In this document: positions 1 to 9,700 of the stretch, in pieces
Layout: the number at the start of each line of letters is the position of its first letter
Position numbering within the stretch: position 1 is the first letter of the stretch
Assembly: GCA_037893245.1 (NCBI GenBank)
Contig: JBAIAA010000885.1
Coordinates: 558,001 to 622,000 of the forward strand
Length of the DNA: 64,000 nucleotides
Direction of reading: 5' to 3'
From: Crossaster papposus
Taxonomy: Eukaryota > Echinodermata > Asteroidea > Velatida > Solasteridae
Notes under the pieces: generated by a model
Seen by the model: the letters and a program-made list of their open reading frames with translations, nothing else
Told to the model about the DNA's origin: nothing
The model's database searches: none
Made by a program: the position numbers and the translations under genes

Positions 1-292
1 AAGGTGGTAGCGATTTCGAGATATTGCCGAAAATCTGGAGCGGTTATGTCCACGCAGGAAGAATAATCTGCATTGGAATACACAGTCTGAGAAACGTCAC
101 TGCAGTATTAACGCTTCTCAGATTCAATTTTTTTGGGATAAAAAGTGATACTTTTTCCATAACCGCAGTACTTCGGAGTGAAAAGTTTCTAAAAATGCAT
201 TATACTATCCAAAGCTGCTGTACTTCTTACCAAGTAAGTTTTTATTGCCATTAATTTTTGGAGTAATTACCAAACGTATACGATCCCTTTAA
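1..292. mobile_element. TTAA-type MITE, family B, cut by window edge
   Basis: The right end reads inward as the terminal sequence TTAAAGGGATCGTATACGTT, with TTAA at 289-292. The interior matches the full copy at 14625-15012 (shared blocks around 'gaaaatctggagcgg', 'aagaataatctgcattgg' and 'gcattatactatcc'). The left terminus lies outside the window. No coding capacity is seen, so it is a non-autonomous element. TTAA at the border is typical of piggyBac and Kolobok elements; I cannot choose between them. Confidence 0.8.
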
Positions 293-1020
293 CCATGTTA
301 ACCCGTTTTTAACAATTTGTTGTACAAATACAGAAGACCCAGCCACTTGATCTATTAACCTCGTACCAAGCTATGGAGTCACGGTTGATTGCATTCAATA
401 AACCTTCCCCCCACTCTATGGGGAAAATAACACCTTCATTCAATTCATTCATGACTTGAGATAATCTTGGTTGCTGAAGCCGTCCCTGCTGTGCACACTG
501 CTTCAGGTCTAGTCTTGGTTCAGTTGGTTGCAAGACGTCCCAATCGCGGTATGCAGCGCACGTAGGCTGCTGATGCGAGCGTCCTTTAACATACGCCACA
601 GACCACGCCATGACCTTCAAATAGGACATCTTGGCTAACTGACATAATGGCTTTGAAAATTCTGAACAGAATTTTGTTGCATTTTCATGCGCGTGTGCAG
701 TGGATAACATCGTTCAATGGGTGCTGTTTTCCAAACCCTGGCTTTGGTCTATTGTGGCTCTGGTGCATTGCTAAACCGTATGAATAAGGCCTCGCAAGAT
801 GAAGCTTGTGTTTAGAAAACGGCTAATGCAGCTGCCATCTTGTAACAGTCGCGTTTGCGGAACAGGGATAGTTTTCAACTTTTTTACAGAAATTGGGCGA
901 GATTCGACCGGTTTTATGGAAGTGCTTGTTAAAGTACTCATAAAAAATGTGTTTGGAGGTATACCGTGCGGTGGTATGGGAGTAATCTATCTATGGGAGT
1001 AATCTATCTATTGGGCTCCG
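293..1020. other. Gap without recognised gene
   Basis: Short open frames exist on both strands but none has a recognisable product or convincing splice sites. A 17-bp direct duplication (tatgggagtaatctatc) sits at about 976-1010. Confidence 0.5.
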
Positions 1021-1049
1021 CCCTATGGGCGTCGGGAGCCGCATAGTTC

Positions 1050-1640
1050 TAGGGGTACGTGCACAGGAATACAGGTCAACTCGTACACGAGGCAACTCGT
1101 ACGCGACAAACTTGTACGCGACGAACTCGTGCGCGGGACAACTCGTACGCGAGCCAACTCGTACGCAGTCCAACTCGTGCGTGGACCAACTCGTACGCGT
1201 GCCAAATATTTTTATTTTTTTCCTAAAAATGAAAAGATTAGTCTACAATTATATATTACTAAAAACAGTTATGTCAAACGATGATTACAAAATTAAAACC
1301 AAGATATAAAATAAACAACAGTAAAATCTTACACGAATATCTTTGTAAAAAGAAGTCTTATTCTTAAAAACCGAAAGAGATGAGACGGAACAGAATGAAT
1401 CTTATGCAACTTGTACATCGTTACATTTAATGAAATTACAATTGTTGACGAAAATGTATACAAATTACAAGGCTAAAAAGTTAATAATGCCCAAAATCGT
1501 ACAGATTTGGATGCCCAGAGTATCTGCCTTTTTAATTGATCAATGATGCCACCCGTACTACCCGTGAACCACAATTGTATAACTCGTACGGACCGCGTAC
1601 GAGTTGGACCGCTTACGAGTTGACCTGTTGCCGTGCATGC
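1050..1640. repeat. Inverted-repeat element with subterminal 13-17-bp tandem motif
   Basis: From about 1075 to 1203 the motif CAACTCGTACGCG (with variants) recurs about eight times on the plus strand. At about 1576-1626 the same motif recurs in the opposite orientation, next to a matching ACAGGTCAACTCGTA / TACGAGTTGACCTGT pair. The two blocks flank a 370-bp AT-rich centre. Tandem subterminal motifs in opposite orientation suggest a non-autonomous DNA element. The outer termini and target duplication could not be fixed. Confidence 0.55.
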
Positions 1641-2546
1641 ACAGCACGTCCGGTACGGACGGCCGATCGCGCTGATTAATGAACTGCCTGAACTTACCAT
1701 GCCTGTTCTCTAATCTTTTTATCTGTCAAAGTTTTAACGAGAGCCAGGTCGTACTTCCATTCTGCCATTTTCCAAAATTATTGTTTTATTTATAACTAGT
1801 ATTGGCGTGATAAATCAGTTGCGATTTGGGATCAACTTCTTGTTCACTTTAATACGTTCACGTACATTTGTGTACACGTCCACATGGTTAATATTTTTGT
1901 GTACGAGCCGAACAACAACCCTATTTGACTTTGAGATAAAGCCGCTACACACAAAAGTAATCCTTACTGGGTTGAACAATTAACGCCAAATTTAAAGTAA
2001 TATTTGACGAAATTAAGACAAAAAGTCTGAAGATACTTTTATCGGTTTTTAAAACTGACTTTGTAATTTAAAACTGTTCAGGGACGTTTTGCACAGCCAC
2101 ACAGCGTAATAATATTTTCTTTAGTCACTTGTAGTACGCCCGTTGCTAAGTGACAAAATATATACTGCACTGTAACTCTTGAGGGCGCGTAACATTGTCC
2201 TGCGGTCGAAACATTTTATGCAAATTGATGAATGCGCCTGATCCTGCCAGCTGCGGCATCCCTAGCCCTATACTGATTTGGTAGAATCATTTGAATTCAA
2301 TAAAGAAACATCAACTATTAATAATAGCAATTATTCCTTGGTTATTTTTCAAAAATCTCGTACTAAACGCGAGTTGGTAATTTATCTGCGAGAAAGAACA
2401 CCACGCGCTATTATTATTAAAACGCGATTCAGAGAGACGCGGAGATAACTGTATTATAAGAATGTGGTTTGTCATGCATTCAACTAGACTCCTGTGACTG
2501 TTTAATTTAGATAGATTTGAGTTTGTTGTGTTTTTTTGTGTACAAA
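1641..2546. other. Upstream region of the three-exon gene; promoter not located
   Basis: No recognised gene. AT-rich sequence with an ATATATAC stretch near 2158 and a GC-richer patch at 2180-2270. It may contain the promoter and 5' UTR of the gene starting at 2547, but no start site can be supported. Confidence 0.4.
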
Positions 2547-3576
2547 ATGACGATGGACAACTACAGGAAAATGGAAGGTATGGGAAATAATTACAATAAT
2601 AGTGTTTTACTCTAGCTGTTTTGTCAATATACATGTAATAGAAAACTCTTTTTTGATTCGACATGATATTTAGGTACTTGGGTATACAGCTAGCTCTCAC
2701 TTTGGAAGTTCGATATGTCGATTCAATTAACCCACTTCTTGTTATCATTCAGCTGTTACCGAGGCCATCGTACCTACCTGTCTCTGTCCGAGGCTACCTC
2801 TTCAAGTGTCTGGTCCTGACGTAGAGGCGTGTGGTGACACCGATAGTCGAAGAATGACTCAAGAATTTGACTCGCTCTTTCCGCTCTATCTCATTGTCTC
2901 AGAAGACGATATATACCGCATCATGACGCTCAAGAAGAGGTAGGTTTACATAATGTTATTAGACGGTAAAGCAATCAACTTTTTTTGATGGCCATGTGGC
3001 TGAAGAAAAACGATATTTGTCGGCACGGGTATACAGTATTTATTCTTTATCTTCGATGAAATTTTGCATCCTAAGTCATAACTAGTAGGGGAAAGTAGTA
3101 GTAGTAACCTATATTTTTCCCGAGCTATTTCAATAAAATAATTACCAATCAACGAAGTACAATTATTTGTTTGGGTTTTTTTTAGAAGTCAGTCGCTCCT
3201 TTTCACGCAATGGGCAACCCACTTACAATCAGAGAAAGATCATCAGTTTAACGGCCAGCCACAATCCCCTCGTCGCAGCATCGCGGAGGTCCAGCAAACG
3301 GGGCAAGATGTGCGATCGCACGGTCAACAAACGAACACTACATCACCGCCCCACGGAGATAAAAACACCCGAATTGGAGAAAATGTAGCACTGACACTGC
3401 CGACTTGCCCGCCCCAACGTCACAAACCAGCCATCATCACGCCCACCATCCCGTTCCCTGGGCCTGTTAACTTTATTGTCACGGTCGGTAGCACGCCCTC
3501 TACGTCACAAAGACATCGGAGGGCAAAAAAGAAGAAAGAGAAAACATACTTTAATGAGCTGCAATTTAAGCTGTGA
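2547..3576 (+). CDS. Three-exon gene, 202-aa uncharacterised protein
   Basis: Reconstructed from splice sites. Exon 1 is 2547-2577 (donor GAAG|GTATGG), exon 2 is 2753-2939 (acceptor ttatcattcag|CTGTT, donor AAGAAGAG|GTAGGT), exon 3 is 3186-3576 (acceptor tttttttag|AAGTC, stop TGA 3574-3576). Introns are 175 and 246 bp. Phases match at both junctions (31, 187 and 391 nt sum to 609 nt), giving 202 residues without a stop. An in-frame stop (TAG 2508-2510) precedes the ATG. The middle has an acidic/hydrophobic stretch (EFDSLFPLYLIVSEDDIYRI, about residues 45-64). The last 80 residues are Pro/Thr-rich, and a basic cluster, RHRRAKKKKEK, about 20 residues from the C-terminus resembles a nuclear localisation signal. 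No signal peptide or membrane segment is evident. I do not recognise the family and assign no function. Splicing is predicted from sequence only; the first exon is short and least certain. Confidence 0.6.
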
Positions 3577-3719
3577 CTTGCATTTAAAAACAAAATAATA
3601 ATACAAATTTAAATTTTTACTTTTGTTTAATTACTAAATATATGTATGTATGAATGTATGTGATGCATTCATTTGTTTAATATTTTATGAAAGTCTTTTG
3701 AAAGATAAATTGTAATTTT

Positions 3720-3725
3720 AATAAA
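3720..3725 (+). promoter_or_regulatory. Candidate polyadenylation signal AATAAA
   Basis: The hexamer lies 144 bp after the stop codon of the three-exon gene, in an AT-rich 3' region. It is the best match in the expected place, but similar hexamers occur by chance in such sequence. Confidence 0.35.
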
Positions 3726-4147
3726 AATAAAAAAGAAATATTTTCAGGTAAGTTAATATTTTAGCATTGTCAAGTATGGTCCTATCTTTAAATATGGTCG
3801 TGTTAAAAGATACAATATTTCTATAAATTATACCGAAAGCGAAACACAAGAAGACATTTAGCCATTACAAGAAAAGTGTATTGTATTACATTGTGAGCAC
3901 TACTATGTATTAAAAGCACAATGTTGATGACACCAATTTAGTTGTATTGTTCACGAATCACCTAAAAGTATATTTTGGGGGCAATTATGCATTGGTGTTT
4001 TTCCAACATATTCCTCATTTCAACTTCGCAAAGAGTTTCTCATTGTCACAATTAATAGACTCGCCCTAAATATTTATCTATTGAGACCTGCTACTGGCTG
4101 CTAAGTATTAATCTGGGGTGGCTATTTGCATATGAAGCGAGATAGGG

Positions 4148-4181
4148 GTCTAGAGCATATGAAGCACGATATGTGGCAGAG

Positions 4182-4217
<36 letters not shown>

Positions 4218-4367
4218 TTTTTGTGTTGAACATTGTGTTCCCGGAATCTCAGGAATTCCTTTTAGGTTTCAAGGGGGGGGGATAGGTTACAATAGTGTTG
4301 AGTGCGTATAAAGTATAGGGATAATAGGGGTACCCCTCTGCCACATCGTGCTGGGTATAGTCTAGAG
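4148..4367. mobile_element. MITE with 8-bp target duplication (family J, copy 1)
   Basis: The element proper is 4156-4359 (204 bp), flanked by the direct repeat GTCTAGAG at 4148-4155 and 4360-4367. Its ends carry the inverted repeat AGCACGATATGTGGCAGAG (the right copy lacks two bases). A second copy is at 48999-49187. An 8-bp duplication fits hAT-, P- or Merlin-like elements; the terminal sequence does not decide which. The interior contains a run of 34 C (4184-4217) where the other copy has only 7. No coding capacity. Confidence 0.85.
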
Positions 4368-5089
4368 CCGCCCATTTATGATAATTACCCCTAAACCCTC
4401 CTAGGAAAAAAAATACGCGCGCCGAAAAGGGGTTTAAATTTAGCGCACCTCTAAAGGGCGTATAGTTTATTTTCGCGCGCAAAAAATCAAAGCCAACTTC
4501 TTTCTAATTCAACGTTAGAGCAGATTTTCCGTTGTATGTTGTACAGCAAAATCAAAATTGCATTTGCACGCTGAATCACCTAAAAATTGACATTTTCCGG
4601 TAAGTGATTGGCTTTTTAAATATTTTTTAATAAACGATTAGTTGAACGGTAGTTACTTAGTACTACACGTACCTAGTGGTTGACTGGTTTTAACTTACAT
4701 TTGAAACCGGCTCATGGGCCGGGCCTGGACGAGTTTATTAAAATAAAGACTTCAGGCCCAAATGGTGTATTTTGCTTAACATACAAAACGAAAGTATAAT
4801 TAACTATATAGTTAGTTACTATATACATGTAGTATAATTACTATGTAAATAAACGATTGAATACTGTTTGAGGGAGGACAAACTTGACAAGCAAGGCCTG
4901 TTCACGTTATTGTGTTTCAAATTCAATAGATTGTAATGCCTAGCTGGAATTAAAAAGAAAAAAGTCTTTTAATTTTATCTCCTAAAAACATTGAACATTT
5001 TATTTTAAGTACATGTAGTAAAGCTATAATTATACGTGTACCAAAATGTTGTTGGAATGTAAATGAAAAATAAAAAAAATAAAAACATT
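4368..5089. other. Gap without recognised gene
   Basis: AT-rich sequence. Nothing recognisable apart from short spurious open frames. Confidence 0.5.
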
Positions 5090-5161
5090 TAGCAGAGCGA
5101 GGTTTCGATCCTCGGACCTCTGGGTTATGGGCCCAGCACGCTTCCACTGCGCCACTCTGCT
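5090..5161 (-). tRNA. Initiator tRNA-Met (CAU)
   Basis: Seventy-two bases on the minus strand fold as a full cloverleaf: acceptor AGCAGAG / CTCTGCT with the A1-U72 pair typical of eukaryotic initiators, anticodon stem CTGGG / CCCAG, loop CCCATAA with anticodon CAT, and T-loop GATCGAAA. There is no intron. C at position 33 and the three G-C pairs of the anticodon stem are known initiator features. A T-run follows the 3' end (AAAAA at 5081-5085 on the plus strand), fitting a Pol III terminator. A conserved motif lies 35 bp upstream (5196-5212). Confidence 0.93.
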
Positions 5162-5195
5162 TTCAATGATTACGTATTAACAAAGCACAGTTTTG

Positions 5196-5212
5196 TTCAT
5201 TGCACGCGAAAA
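5196..5212 (-). promoter_or_regulatory. Conserved upstream motif of initiator tRNA gene
   Basis: Reads TTTTCGCGTGCAATGAA on the tRNA strand and begins 35 bp upstream of the tRNA 5' end. The same motif sits 35-36 bp upstream of the tRNA genes at 10664, 11505 and 12363. Surrounding bases (for example AGATGATGCAATAC further out) are also shared, so it may be part of a longer duplicated flank rather than a discrete site. Confidence 0.5.
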
Positions 5213-5918
5213 CGGAAAAAGATGATGCAATACCTGCTTGCGTGTACGCGTACGCAAGTACGCATGGTGCGAAATACGGTACCCTCCGGAGACTTGAACA
5301 CAATGGGGACAATGGGAGTGAAAATTAGGTCTCCAAAGGGTAATTTCTATAGATGAATAGGTCTCCATTAGGAATTTCACGAATTAGATTTTTGGATTGT
5401 TACTCAAAAACTAGGATTAGAATGTGGGTTAGGGTATAGTGTTTGGGTTAGGGTAATATGGTATATTGGGTCGAAATTTCAACCCAGGAAAATAATTGTG
5501 GTTATAAAACTGGGAGCATTTTGAAAAACGTGCTCGACTTTTTAACCATTTTGTACACGAGAACAAATAAAAGCCATGTCTCCACAGTGATACAAAAACG
5601 CGAACTATAGTACATGTACATCAACACGTACATATCATGTACACACACTTTGCATGCATTTTGCATTTCTCTCAAAGACATTTTGAGTAGGCCTAACTGA
5701 GAAAAAGCAAATTTCCCAAAATTGTAAAAGACCAATGCATTACACTATACAGAGTTGTGCCATATGTCAAATGAAATCTTATTTCCTGCTTTTTCTGACC
5801 AACTGCATAATTGAAAAAAAAACATTTTTAACACATCAGACTCATTTTTGCAGAGTGGGTCACAGTTAATGAATACAATCGGCATTGCATATAATTATAC
5901 GCCATGTAAGACTATTTT
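5213..5918. other. Gap without recognised gene
   Basis: Nothing recognisable. The inner part (to about 5245) still matches the upstream flank of the tandem initiator tRNA units. Confidence 0.45.
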
Positions 5919-7371
5919 TTATCCGCCGTCGGATTAGCCTTGGTCAAGGCGTTCATCGTTACCCGTCCGTACGTACAGCGCAGCGGTAATCGTATCGGAG
6001 CTCAAACAACGACCTCACGCGGCCACTATTATATGCAAACTAACTGAGGATACTCGAACGCCTTGGATCATTAGGTTTTGGGGGCGGTGCTCATTATGCT
6101 AATAGATTAAGCTGACCTTTATAGTCGTTTTCTTATTGGTCGATCGTTGCGTAGAAACTGCATAATTTGAGCTAGCGGTGAAAGGTCATAGCTTGCTCGC
6201 AAGTGTTTACGAACACCGCCATCGTTGACATTATTTTATCGGAGAAAGTTGATAGATTTTTACGAAGGCTTGTAGGAATTACACATGAAGATTTGAACTG
6301 TCTTGCTTGATTCGTGAGGGTCGCAGTTATTTTGCTCGTTTTGCTGGGTATTTTCTTGAATGTTGACAATGTTATGGTCAGTGTTTAGCTGCTTAGTTTT
6401 GAGTTTTCAACCGCGGTGACTGGAGAAGGCCGCGACTCTATTGAAACGTGTCGAACTCGGCCCTACATTATATCACACGCATCTAATCCAGCTGATCTGA
6501 AAACCGTGGCTCGGTAAAACGCGGAACTCTGATAATTAAATGACTTGCCGGCTGAATTTTGCCAAACAAATAATCTGAGAAGTTATTGAGGATATAAGAC
6601 ACTTGTCCCTGTTTAAATTACGATATTGCGATCACTTTGAAGGTTGGTTCTGCAGCCGTAAACATGCCCCCTCCCCACAGCGTTGGACCATGCTTGGACC
6701 ATACAATGTGGCGATAACGCACAGACCAGCATGCCTGGGTTAATGCCGATTATGCGGCGATAAGAAACTGACCGAACACGCTGAAAACTGACGCTGAGTA
6801 CCTGGCCGTACGTACGTACGAGCTCCGAGCAAAATGGGGCTGCCTGAAAAATGACGGATTTCCCATAACCTGTGGGCAAATTCACAAAAACACGTACCGT
6901 GACCACGAAGAAAGGATTAATGGCCTTTCGCTGCTCGGGTCTAAAATCTTCGAGGATAATATTTTCGCTGCAAAATTCAAACAACGCGACAGATTTTCGG
7001 ACGACAGGCGACGCTGAATATCTGCCATTTTGTTTTAAATGTTATGCTGCATCAAATTCGATGACGTCGGGATTCAACCGCGTTGTGATTGGATACTTCA
7101 CATCTTAGCCCCGCCTATACTTATCTGTATTCGCATACGAGGTCATGCGCCACAAATGTGGCGCAAAATATAGGAAAAACATAAGATTTCAAAAACCCAA
7201 TGATCCAAGGCGAAAAAGTAGCCTCAGTAGATTTGCATAAATAGTGGCCGTATGAGGTCGCTGTTCGCGCTGTAGCAGCATATGCGGGGCGCGCGTGGCG
7301 TGTATTTCTAGACGGATAGCGACTAACGGATAACGACGAACTTGCCTTGACCAAGGCTACCGTCGGATAAA
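5919..7371. mobile_element. 1.45-kb inverted-repeat element carrying a RecQ-like helicase exon
   Basis: The ends are inverted: both contain TAGCCTTGGTCAAGGC within a diverged terminal repeat of about 50 bp that starts TTATCCG at each side. The element encloses a minus-strand exon similar to the first helicase motifs of RecQ proteins. No clear target duplication was found, so the exact termini are uncertain. Eukaryotic DNA transposons that encode superfamily 2 helicases are known (the AcademH lineage of Academ); a deletion derivative of such an element is a possible explanation, but this is an inference. Confidence 0.5.
6802..6984 (-). pseudogene. RecQ-like DNA helicase N-terminal exon, truncated
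   Basis: Sixty-one codons from ATG to a candidate splice donor CCAG|GTAC. Residues 13-22 (DFRPEQRKAI) match the motif 0 / Q region that precedes the ATPase core of RecQ helicases, and residues 36-43 (LPTGYGKS) are a Walker A box with the lysine and serine that bind ATP phosphate and Mg. After VIFQAAP the frame stays open to 6613 but no longer resembles a helicase, which fits an exon end. The DEAH box, later motifs and RQC domain were not found downstream on this strand inside the bounding inverted repeats. As it stands it cannot encode a working helicase. Alternative: the first exon of a longer gene whose other exons I failed to see. Confidence 0.55.
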
Positions 7372-7510
7372 TTAAAGAGCGACATCTATCGAGCAATAAC
7401 AAGGCGATATCTAGTAGTAGTACGTAGACAAATAATGGTGGCGGCGCCCTTCACTCTGTTGATGCTGTTAAATAATTCAAATATTGTCATAACCGGCTTG
7501 GGTGTGTTCG

Positions 7511-7535
7511 CCCCCCCCCCCCCCCCCCCCCCCCC
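7511..7535. repeat. Poly-C tract, 25 bp
   Basis: Uninterrupted run of 25 C. One of several unusually long C/G homopolymers in the window. Confidence 0.95.
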
Positions 7536-7580
7536 GAGACCGTTTAAGTTCAAATTGGAAGTAAAATTTATTTAGCTTAA

Positions 7581-7601
7581 TTCCATTGCGCTACTCTGCT
7601 T
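7581..7601 (-). pseudogene. 5' end fragment of initiator tRNA-Met
   Basis: Matches the first 21 bases of the tRNA with two changes (AAGCAGAGTAGCGCAATGGAA on the minus strand). It lies on the low-coordinate side of the 3' half found at 7692-7732, so the halves are in permuted order for a minus-strand gene. Confidence 0.6.
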
Positions 7602-7691
7602 GCAGAGATGTCTTCGTTCCCTTTCTCAATATAATTTAAATCATAGTTATTTTATTCCGCCAACAAAATGTATGTTTAATTTTAAAAAATA

Positions 7692-7732
7692 TTAGCAGAG
7701 CGAGGTTTCGATCCTCGGACCTCTGGGTTATG
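7692..7732 (-). pseudogene. 3' half of initiator tRNA-Met, truncated at the anticodon
   Basis: Exact match to the tRNA from the anticodon to the 3' end, preceded on the low-coordinate side by the same flank as the tandem units (ttattttattccg...). The sequence changes abruptly at 7733, so no cloverleaf is possible. Confidence 0.8.
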
Positions 7733-7770
7733 TATGGTGGCCCTGAAGGGACATCAAAGACGCGAATTTC

Positions 7771-8018
7771 ATTTACGACATCACATACTGTTTTACGACA
7801 TCACATAATTTTGTTTACGACATCACATATTTTTTTACGACATCACACATTTTGTTTACGACATCACACTTTTTTTTACGACAACACATATATTTTGTTT
7901 ACGACATCACATATTTTTTTACGACATCACATATGTTTTTTAACGACATCACATATGTTTTTTAACGACATCACATATTTGTTTACGACATCACAATTTT
8001 CTATTTACGACATCACAA
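7771..8018 (+). repeat. Minisatellite, about 12 copies of ACGACATCACA-T-rich unit
   Basis: The core ACGACATCACA recurs about twelve times with a period of 19-23 bp. Spacers are T-rich runs of variable length. The last core runs directly into TGAACTCCGTCT, the first unit of the following tandem array. The long open frame across it is a by-product of the repeat. Confidence 0.9.
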
Positions 8019-8276
8019 TGAACTCCGTCTGATATCTACACACTTCTAGATTCTGTCAAAATATTTACCGACAAAATTATCGGCGGAAATCTTTTACTCA
8101 ACATTTTACACAAACAACTCCATACAAAAAACTCCATACACATTTCAGGGCCGACCATAATTTATACAGATTGACTTGCAAGTCAAGTTCTAGGGCTTTA
8201 TGTTTTCTTTTAAAAAATATAGCAATAAAAATCCACCAAAATAAGAAAATAACAAAAAAGTAAAGAAAAAAAAACA

Positions 8277-8343
8277 TACGAAGGATTCGAACCCACAACC
8301 ACTGGACAAGGAGGCAGGTACACTATCCATCAGAGTACAGCAT
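8277..8343 (-). pseudogene. tRNA-like sequence, unit 1
   Basis: On the minus strand it contains a degenerate A box (TGATGGATAGTGTACC) and a B box (GGTTCGAATCC) at tRNA spacing. The acceptor ends do not pair well, so I read it as the tRNA-related head of a SINE, not a functional tRNA. Confidence 0.6.
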
Positions 8344-8628
8344 ATCGTTAACTTAATCCAATGAACTCCGTCTATTATCTATTCACTACCAGATTCATTA
8401 AAAGCTGCCAATTGTACAACAATTTACAACCATTTTACAGTAATGCACACCGTATGCAACAATATACAACCGAACACAAAACTCCATACACATTTAGGTC
8501 CATAAATTCATTCACATTTACTTTCGCGTCAGTGTATTGGGCTTTATTTTCCCTTCGTACAAAATCCAACAAAACCACAACGTTGAAAAAGAAAAAAGAA
8601 AAAGAAAAAATATATATAAAAAAAAAAT

Positions 8629-8694
8629 ACAGAGAAATCGAACCCACAACCTTCGAACCAGGAATCTGGTATATTATCCATCAGAGTACCCCAT
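8629..8694 (-). pseudogene. tRNA-like sequence, unit 2 (type A)
   Basis: Same architecture as unit 1, with B box GGTTCGATTTC. The middle differs from type B units (contains CCTGGTTCGAAGG instead of the CTTGTCCA block). Confidence 0.55.
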
Positions 8695-8906
8695 ATCGTT
8701 AACTTAATTCAATGAACTCCGTCTAATATCTACACACTACCAGATCCATGAAAAGCTGCCGTATATACACAAAACTCTGTACACATTTATGTCCATAAAT
8801 TCATCCACATTTTACTTCCGAGTCAGTTTTTTGGGCTTTATTTTCCCTTCGTACAAAATCCACCAAAATAAGAAAATAACAAAAAAGTAAAGAAAAAAAA
8901 TAACTT

Positions 8907-8972
8907 ACGGAGGATTCGAACCAACAACCCTTGGACAAGGAGGCAGGTACACTATCCATCAGAGTACAGCAC
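8907..8972 (-). pseudogene. tRNA-like sequence, unit 3 (type B)
   Basis: Close to unit 1: TGATGGATAGTGTACC and GGTTCGAATCC on the minus strand. Confidence 0.55.
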
Positions 8973-9251
8973 ACCGTTAACATAATGAAATGAACTCCGT
9001 CTGATATCTACTCACTACCAGATTCATTAAAAGCTGCCAATGTACAACAATTTACAACCATTTTACAGTAATGCACACCGTATGCAACAATATACAACCG
9101 AACACAAAACTCCATACACATTTAGGTCCATAAATTCATTCACATTTACTTTCGCGTCAGTTTATTGGGCTTTATTTTCCCTTCGTACAAAATCCAACAA
9201 AACCACAAAGTTGAAAAAGAAAAAAAGAAAAAATATATATAAAAAAAAAAT

Positions 9252-9317
9252 ACAGAGAAATCGAACCCACATACTTCGAACCAGGAATCTGGTACATTAT
9301 CCATCAGAGTACCCCAT
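9252..9317 (-). pseudogene. tRNA-like sequence, unit 4 (type A)
   Basis: Near-identical to the tRNA-like part of unit 2, including the CCTGGTTCGAAG centre and a GGGTTCGATTTC B-box region. Confidence 0.55.
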
Positions 9318-9534
9318 ATCGTTAACTTAATTCAATGAACTCCGTCTAATATCTACACACTACCAGATTCATGAAAAGCTACCGTATATACACAAAACTC
9401 TGTACACATTTATGTCCATAAATTCATCCACATTTTACTTCCGAGTCAGTTTTTTGGGCTTTATTTTCCCTTCGTACAAAATCCACCAAAATAAGAAAAG
9501 TAAAAAAAAGTAAAGAAAAAAAAACATAGGCCTA

Positions 9535-9600
9535 CGGAAAATTCGAACCCACAACCCTTGGACAAGGAGGCAGGAACACTGTCCACCAGAGTACAGCATA
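9535..9600 (-). pseudogene. tRNA-like sequence, unit 5 (type B)
   Basis: Close to unit 3 with several substitutions in the A-box region. Confidence 0.5.
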
Positions 9601-9700
9601 TCGTTAACTTAATCCAATGAACTCCGTCTGATATCTACACACTTCCAGATTCTGTCAAAATATTTACCGAAAGAATTATCGGCGGAAATGTTTTACCAAA

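Larger units (their letters stand above)
8019..9700 (-). repeat. Tandem array of tRNA-like SINE units
   Basis: The anchor TGAACTCCGTCT recurs at 8019, 8362, 8713, 8991, 9336 and 9618, giving units of 343, 351, 278, 345 and 282 bp. Units at 8362 and 8991 (type A) are close copies, as are those at 8713 and 9336 (type B), so a dimer of about 625 bp was duplicated. The first and last units share a different sequence (TTATCGGCGGAAAT), as expected for expansion by unequal exchange inside one ancestral unit. Each full unit ends in a tRNA-like sequence on the minus strand and is followed there by A/T-rich runs. Confidence 0.85.

Noticed and set aside
7771..8018. Regular ~21-bp repeats resembling a CRISPR array
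   Set aside because: Spacers are simple T-runs of variable length, the core is only 11 bp and the window is eukaryotic. It is a minisatellite.
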